A stretch of 37,189 nt of DNA from an uncultured Flavobacteriales bacterium (GTDB lineage Bacteria > Bacteroidota > Bacteroidia > Flavobacteriales > UBA7312). A program made the position numbers and the translations under genes. Position 1 is the first letter of the stretch. Each line of letters begins with the position of its first letter. Shown one piece after another: positions 32,487 to 37,189 of this stretch. The notes beneath the pieces were generated by a model that saw only the letters and a list, made by a program, of their open reading frames with translations, searched no databases and was not told the origin of the DNA. Location of the stretch: assembly GCA_913048435.1 (NCBI GenBank), contig CAJWWC010000011.1, forward strand, positions 1-37,189, read 5' to 3'.

Positions 32487-35400
32487 ATGAAGAATTTTTT
32501 CACTGCAGTTTGTTTTTATTTTGGCTTAGGTTTACAATTATTTGCTGACACTCACCAAGTATCAGCTGCGTCTTATTATTTTTATCCATACAGTCTAAAC
32601 ATTGAACTTGGAGATACTGTTGTTTGGGTTAATGATGGAGGTACACATAATGTTAATGCTAATATTAATTCACAAACTGGCTTAAGCTTTAATAACCCAG
32701 AAAGTTTTCAATCAGGAGTATCATTTACTGGTGATATTATTTATACTCATGTTTTTACTATTCCCGGAACTTACAATTATGATTGCTCAGTTGGAATGCA
32801 TGCTGCTATGGGTATGATTGGAGAAATAATAGTTAATAATTCTTTTTCAGAAATTGATAGTGTTACCAGCGAAAGCTTATCAATTTATGAAATCATATCA
32901 AACTCAGATTCACTAACTATTTTTAAAGAACTTATTGACGTCGTTGGATTAGATTCAATTCTATCTAACCATAATTCTTTAACCATTTTTGCTCCAACTG
33001 ATGATGCGTTTAATCTACTACCAGTTGGGGCTCTAGATGCACTTATAAATGATGTTCCGCAATTAACAGATTTTTTAATTCACCATATCATTAACGACAG
33101 TGCTACGTCAGAAATATTTGTGAATGATATGGTTATTACTACATTATTTGGTGTAGGTATCACTCTAAATGTGAATTCAAATGGTATTTTTTTAAGTAAT
33201 TATTCTCCTACCTCAATAATTTTTGCAGACCTTACTGCTAATAATGGTGTAATACATGTAATCGATAATTTTTTAATTGCAGATATTTGGTTAGAGACTG
33301 AAGATAATAATGATTCACAGCAACAAACCCAAATTAATTATATATCACCAAATGTTGGCCAACAAGGAGAAACATTAGACGTAGTTATTAGTGGTACGAA
33401 CATTAACTTTTCACAAGACTACTCAGACATGGGCTTGTATGAGTACTCGTCTTTTCAGTTGATATATGAAGATTATAGCCACACCATAATTGGTAATATT
33501 TACGATGATAATGGTAATTCAGCTAATGCCTCAATAAATATTCCCAATAATGCACCAGTGGGTTTATACTCAGCTAAGATATTTGATTACGGAACAAGTT
33601 CATATATTTCAAGTGAAAATATTTTTACAATTACTGAAAGTGATTCTAATCAAATATTATTTTATGAAGATTTTCAAAATGGTTTAAACGGTAATAATTC
33701 AGCATTAAATCCTAGCTGGACAGTCGAAGGTAATGATGGTGAAATTTGGTCTTTTGATCTCGATGGATCAAACGGTCAATATTCAGGAGATACGTCTTAT
33801 ACTTTAACATCTGAGTCTTATTTAAATGGTTGGATGATTTTTGATGCTGACGAATCAAACACAGGATTACCTGTTTCAGAATACCAATATAGGAGTGGAC
33901 AATTAATCTCTCCATTTATTAATCTAAATAATGACTCTAATTTAACATTGAGTTTTGAACATGCATATAGGTGGTGTTGTTATCATTCACATGAAATATT
34001 GGTGTCTTTACAAGATGGAAGTGGCTGGGAAAACTCCATTTCTTTCCAACTTAATGAAGATGTGAGTCCAAATGAATTAAGTAATACATCAAAGGTTAAA
34101 ATTAACATTTCAGACTATATTTTAAATAAGGATAGTATTCAAATAAAATTTGATTGGTCAAATAATCAAAATACTGCCTCTCACTACTTTTGGATGATAG
34201 ATGATGTTAAAATTTATAAAACAAAGCAATTTGATTTACAAATACTGGATAATTATTGTCAATTACCAAGTAATAATTTTGAATACATGAATTTTAGTAT
34301 CATTCCTTCTGAACAATTATCATCAACATATATAAACTTTGGTGCCAAATTAGAAAATACTGGATATTCAAATCTTGACAGCGTTAAAGTCTTTGTCGAT
34401 ATTGATTCAATTCCTTTTACTCAAAGCAACATTAATTATATTACTACGGGTGAGGTAGATATTATGATTTATAATAATTCTTTTCCCACCAATATCGGAG
34501 AATATAAAGTAGATATATATGCTAAGGATGATAATGGGTTAGTTGAAACAGACACGCTGTCAAAATCACTAGCTGTCAGTGAATATATATATGCCAGAGA
34601 TTATGTCAATACGACTAATTTTGGTAGCATTCCAATAAATAGCAATGGTTCGCGTGAAATAGGTAATATTTTTGAAATATATACGACTTCTCAACTTCAT
34701 AGTGTCAGAGTTAGAACCGATTCTTCAACCACCAGTAATGCTGTAGGTAAAATAAGATTATATTCAATAGAGGATGGTGATATTATTTTTTTATATGAAA
34801 CAGAAACACAAAATTTTGGTCAATATGCTGGAGAATGGAATGATTTTCAAATTTCACCACCATTAATTTTAGAAAGTAATCAGACACTCTTGGCCACTGT
34901 ATATTCAGATTATAATGGTTTAGACACACTATATATTAGTACTGCAGGCTATAACAGCAATTCATACACTACCTACATACAAGATGTTGATGGAATTCAA
35001 GAAGGAATTGATCCAGGTTCTTGGCTATATACTAGTTCCACCGCTTGTGTAAGGTTAAATTTTGAGCCTAATGAAACGGAACCAATAATTTATTCAGTTT
35101 CTCCCTCTGTTGGCCAACCCGATAATTATTTAGAGGTAACAATTAGTGGTGTCAACATTGATTTTTCACAAGATGATTACTCCAATATAGAAGCTTATGA
35201 ATATTCTCTCTTCCAATTAATTTATGATGACTATAGTGATACATATACTATAAGTGGAGAGATATATGCTGAAAACGGATACTCAGCGAATGCATCAATA
35301 TATATACCTAGTGACGCTCCTATTGGAAACTATGATGTGAAAGTTTATGATTATAATTCAGATAGCTATCTATCATTAGATAACGGCTTTACCATTCTCG

Positions 35401-37189
35401 AATGCAATAATTTAAATTCACTTAATTTGATATCATCTGAATCTTACTTTAATCAAGAAGATTATTTGATCGTTACATTGTTTTTTGAAGGAACAATTTT
35501 TAATATTAATCCGAATAATTATTTTACACTTTGGGAGTGGAATAACGAATGGTCTAATTACATTGATTTTTATATTGAGTCTTATACAGACTCGTCTATA
35601 ATTTTAAAAAGTTATACCAATAATCTCAACCCAACAACATATACAGATTGGGGTATTTATTTTGAATATTTATCTTGTGATGGTGGAATTAATTATTTTT
35701 CATACAATGAAAATGTAAATTTTGAAATTAATTGGTCAGATTATTCATTAAATTGTGATGAACTTGGAATATACTATTTACAGATGCAGCCTTACACTAT
35801 TTTTTATAATAGTTCACCTAATTTAAATGATACAATCAATATTGATTTTATAAACGAAATTTCAATTAACTATACACTTAGCTATAACGATAATATTTTT
35901 TATCACAATGAAGATGATATTAGTTGGTCAAACAATGTTTCAACAAATTATAATGGAAACACATACATTTCAGAAACTGGAATTTATACTATGTTGTATG
36001 AAAATGACTCTACAATAACATGTCCAATATTTTCAATTAATTTTAATCTAATAAATGAAATAGATATAATTGCTGACATTGAATATGAACAACCAAGTTG
36101 TTTTGGAGCTCGTGATGGATCAATTTATGTAAATCTAAATAATAGCAGTTTTAATGGACAAATAAGTTTAGTATCCCCTGAACTCTATCAAATTTTATCT
36201 AATTCAGATCTTTCATATCTATTTGATAGCAATGACAGTTTGGTTATTGAAGATTTACACTCAGGTATACATCCTGTTATTTTTTATTTAGATCCTCTGG
36301 GGTCTAGTCTTGGTGCTTCAAATCCTGATGGCGGCGTTTTTATACATGACACACTATTTTTAAACACTCCGATTCAAAACAATTACTTCTTACCTTTTGA
36401 AGAATCTTTTGATTATGGTATGCCATGTGATTGGAGCAACAATTCAAAGTGGTCATTTGGCGAAGCTGGAGATTTGATTGGCCCCTATTGGGAAATACCA
36501 GATCATAATTATTTTGCAGTGTCCAATGATGACGCCTGTGATTGCAACATGATGGAAGATAGACTTATTACTCCTCCATTAATTATTGATAACACTGAAG
36601 ATAATGTGATTTTATCCTTTTCAAGTTATTTTACTGGAGATTATGGTTCTACAGCTAATTTAGAAATAAGTAATGATTTAGGTTATTCATGGCAAAATTT
36701 GGTTTTGGTCCCTAATTCTAATCAATGGCAAGAATTAACCTATGTTTTGAATGATTTTATAAGCAGCGACACAATCATGATTGCTTTTAGACACAGTGAT
36801 GGTCACTCTTGGGGAAGTGGTTTTGCTATTGATGACGTCGTTATAGAGTTTCAATGTATTGATGATGACAGCGATGGCGTATGCAACTCAGATGAGATTT
36901 ATGGCTGTACATCTGAAATTGCAAACAATTTTAATGAATTGGCCACTGAGGACGATGGTAGCTGTCAGATAGATGTATATGGTTGTACAAATGAATTGGC
37001 TGAGAACTATAATCCGGACGCTAATGTAGACGACGGTAGTTGTGTCTTTTGTGACGATTTTTCGGTTTTACTGATAGGTATATCTGATGTTTCTTCGTTT
37101 GGTGCTTCTGATGGTAGTGTTCAAGCTACAGGTTCAGGTGGTTCTAATAATTACTCTATTAGTGTTCAAGATGCTAATGGCATTGAGCA
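32487..37189 (+). CDS. Giant multidomain surface protein with cupredoxin and fasciclin domains, 3' end outside the window
   Basis: The frame opens with ATG at 32487 and stays open for 1567 codons to the window edge. A signal peptide covers about 1-20 (ending LFADT). A blue-copper (plastocyanin/azurin-like) domain spans about 21-115, with likely ligands H54, C100, H105 and M110 in CSVGMHAAMGM. A fasciclin (FAS1) domain follows at about 125-266 (TIFAPTDDAF). Two IPT-like repeats lie at about 283-384 and 867-971. Two adhesin-type jelly-roll domains lie near 390-580 and 1302-1458, each ending in a W- or F-rich IDDV motif. Cysteine-rich YGCT...DDGSC repeats begin at 1472. A SprB-like repeat (ISDVSSFGASDGS) sits at the window edge. 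This mix is typical of T9SS-exported adhesins, and a C-terminal sorting domain should lie downstream. Binding target and copper function are inferred only. Confidence 0.88.
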   Translation, partial: MKNFFTAVCFYFGLGLQLFADTHQVSAASYYFYPYSLNIELGDTVVWVNDGGTHNVNANINSQTGLSFNNPESFQSGVSFTGDIIYTHVFTIPGTYNYDCSVGMHAAMGMIGEIIVNNSFSEIDSVTSESLSIYEIISNSDSLTIFKELIDVVGLDSILSNHNSLTIFAPTDDAFNLLPVGALDALINDVPQLTDFLIHHIINDSATSEIFVNDMVITTLFGVGITLNVNSNGIFLSNYSPTSIIFADLTANNGVIHVIDNFLIADIWLETEDNNDSQQQTQINYISPNVGQQGETLDVVISGTNINFSQDYSDMGLYEYSSFQLIYEDYSHTIIGNIYDDNGNSANASINIPNNAPVGLYSAKIFDYGTSSYISSENIFTITESDSNQILFYEDFQNGLNGNNSALNPSWTVEGNDGEIWSFDLDGSNGQYSGDTSYTLTSESYLNGWMIFDADESNTGLPVSEYQYRSGQLISPFINLNNDSNLTLSFEHAYRWCCYHSHEILVSLQDGSGWENSISFQLNEDVSPNELSNTSKVKINISDYILNKDSIQIKFDWSNNQNTASHYFWMIDDVKIYKTKQFDLQILDNYCQLPSNNFEYMNFSIIPSEQLSSTYINFGAKLENTGYSNLDSVKVFVDIDSIPFTQSNINYITTGEVDIMIYNNSFPTNIGEYKVDIYAKDDNGLVETDTLSKSLAVSEYIYARDYVNTTNFGSIPINSNGSREIGNIFEIYTTSQLHSVRVRTDSSTTSNAVGKIRLYSIEDGDIIFLYETETQNFGQYAGEWNDFQISPPLILESNQTLLATVYSDYNGLDTLYISTAGYNSNSYTTYIQDVDGIQEGIDPGSWLYTSSTACVRLNFEPNETEPIIYSVSPSVGQPDNYLEVTISGVNIDFSQDDYSNIEAYEYSLFQLIYDDYSDTYTISGEIYAENGYSANASIYIPSDAPIGNYDVKVYDYNSDSYLSLDNGFTILECNNLNSLNLISSESYFNQEDYLIVTLFFEGTIFNINPNNYFTLWEWNNEWSNYIDFYIESYTDSSIILKSYTNNLNPTTYTDWGIYFEYLSCDGGINYFSYNENVNFEINWSDYSLNCDELGIYYLQMQPYTIFYNSSPNLNDTINIDFINEISINYTLSYNDNIFYHNEDDISWSNNVSTNYNGNTYISETGIYTMLYENDSTITCPIFSINFNLINEIDIIADIEYEQPSCFGARDGSIYVNLNNSSFNGQISLVSPELYQILSNSDLSYLFDSNDSLVIEDLHSGIHPVIFYLDPLGSSLGASNPDGGVFIHDTLFLNTPIQNNYFLPFEESFDYGMPCDWSNNSKWSFGEAGDLIGPYWEIPDHNYFAVSNDDACDCNMMEDRLITPPLIIDNTEDNVILSFSSYFTGDYGSTANLEISNDLGYSWQNLVLVPNSNQWQELTYVLNDFISSDTIMIAFRHSDGHSWGSGFAIDDVVIEFQCIDDDSDGVCNSDEIYGCTSEIANNFNELATEDDGSCQIDVYGCTNELAENYNPDANVDDGSCVFCDDFSVLLIGISDVSSFGASDGSVQATGSGGSNNYSISVQDANGIE
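33333..33638 (+). repeat. IPT-like repeat 1 of the giant protein
   Basis: Residues about 283-384 open with SPNVGQ and share with repeat 2 the blocks VISGTNINFSQD, SSFQLIYEDYS, NSANASINIPNNAPVG and KIFDY. The pair arose by internal duplication. Confidence 0.75.
35085..35400 (+). repeat. IPT-like repeat 2 of the giant protein
   Basis: Residues about 867-971 open with SPSVGQ and repeat the blocks TISGVNIDFSQD, SLFQLIYDDYS, YSANASIYIPSDAPIG and KVYDY. It is diverged from repeat 1 but clearly homologous along its full length. Confidence 0.75.
36900..37055 (+). repeat. Two 26-residue YGCT...DDGSC repeats
   Basis: Two tandem units of exactly 78 bases (from 36900 and 36978) encode YGCT(S/N)E and end in DDGSC. 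The first reads YGCTSEIANNFNELATEDDG and the second YGCTNELAENYNPDANVDDG, each followed by SC. Such Cys-rich, Asp-rich units are common in secreted Bacteroidota proteins and may bind calcium. Confidence 0.8.

Noticed and set aside
33712-33915. Minus-strand open frame inside the giant protein gene
   Set aside because: It lies antisense within a continuous coding frame and has low-complexity composition. It is a shadow.
32487-37189. Possible frameshift or pseudogene in the giant protein
   Set aside because: Reading by eye shows no internal stop in 1567 codons and domain order is coherent. Absence of an end is due only to the window edge.

Overview
The window is AT-rich and comes from a member of the Bacteroidota, most likely a marine Flavobacteriia-type bacterium. 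The evidence is type IX secretion (T9SS) and gliding genes (gldA, gldJ, porU, porV, a porP/sprF homologue), a partial giant surface protein with T9SS-cargo-type modules, absence of obvious Shine-Dalgarno sequences, and repeated -7 boxes of the Bacteroidota form TAnnTTTG close to start codons. The exact genus cannot be told from the sequence.

Layout. Bases 1-1430 (minus strand) hold rsgA, dtd and the first 16 codons of a MazG-like pyrophosphohydrolase, chained by short overlaps. gldA diverges from them. Next is metK, preceded by a well-formed SAM-II riboswitch (2302-2350). A minus-strand block (7887-3739) carries an ABC-F ATPase, era and der, so with rsgA and dtd the first 8 kb is dominated by ribosome-assembly and translation-quality genes. 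An initiator tRNA-Met with its own promoter and terminator follows. Bases 8163-16429 form the T9SS region: porU, porV and ispF on the minus strand, and porP/sprF-like and gldJ diverging on the plus strand. murF follows gldJ and converges, with overlapping stop codons, on a Wza/Wzz-like polysaccharide export pair and an acyl-CoA dehydrogenase gene (minus strand).

Bases 22500-30576 form a long plus-strand run: anmK, a Glu/Leu/Phe/Val-type dehydrogenase, an MscS channel, NhaD, ExbB-ExbD-TonB, folC and tRNA-Val(UAC). ExbD-TonB-FolC are joined by overlapping start and stop codons. Downstream of tRNA-Val lies a small accessory region: a secreted PHB-depolymerase-like esterase (minus strand), an unknown four-helix membrane protein (plus strand), and three CCACCAAA-plus-hairpin modules. 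Two of these modules match at 31 of 37 positions without gaps and bracket the esterase. The window ends inside a surface protein of more than 1567 residues that starts with a blue-copper (cupredoxin) domain and a fasciclin domain.

How it fits together: PorU, PorV, PorP/SprF and GldJ build and operate the T9SS and gliding apparatus. The giant protein and possibly the esterase are plausible cargo. TonB/ExbBD energises outer-membrane uptake, and Wza/Wzz exports a surface polysaccharide. The least ordinary elements are the metK riboswitch in a lineage without Shine-Dalgarno signals, the repeat-bracketed region after tRNA-Val, and the cupredoxin-fasciclin giant protein. No CRISPR array, insertion sequence, phage or plasmid genes were seen.
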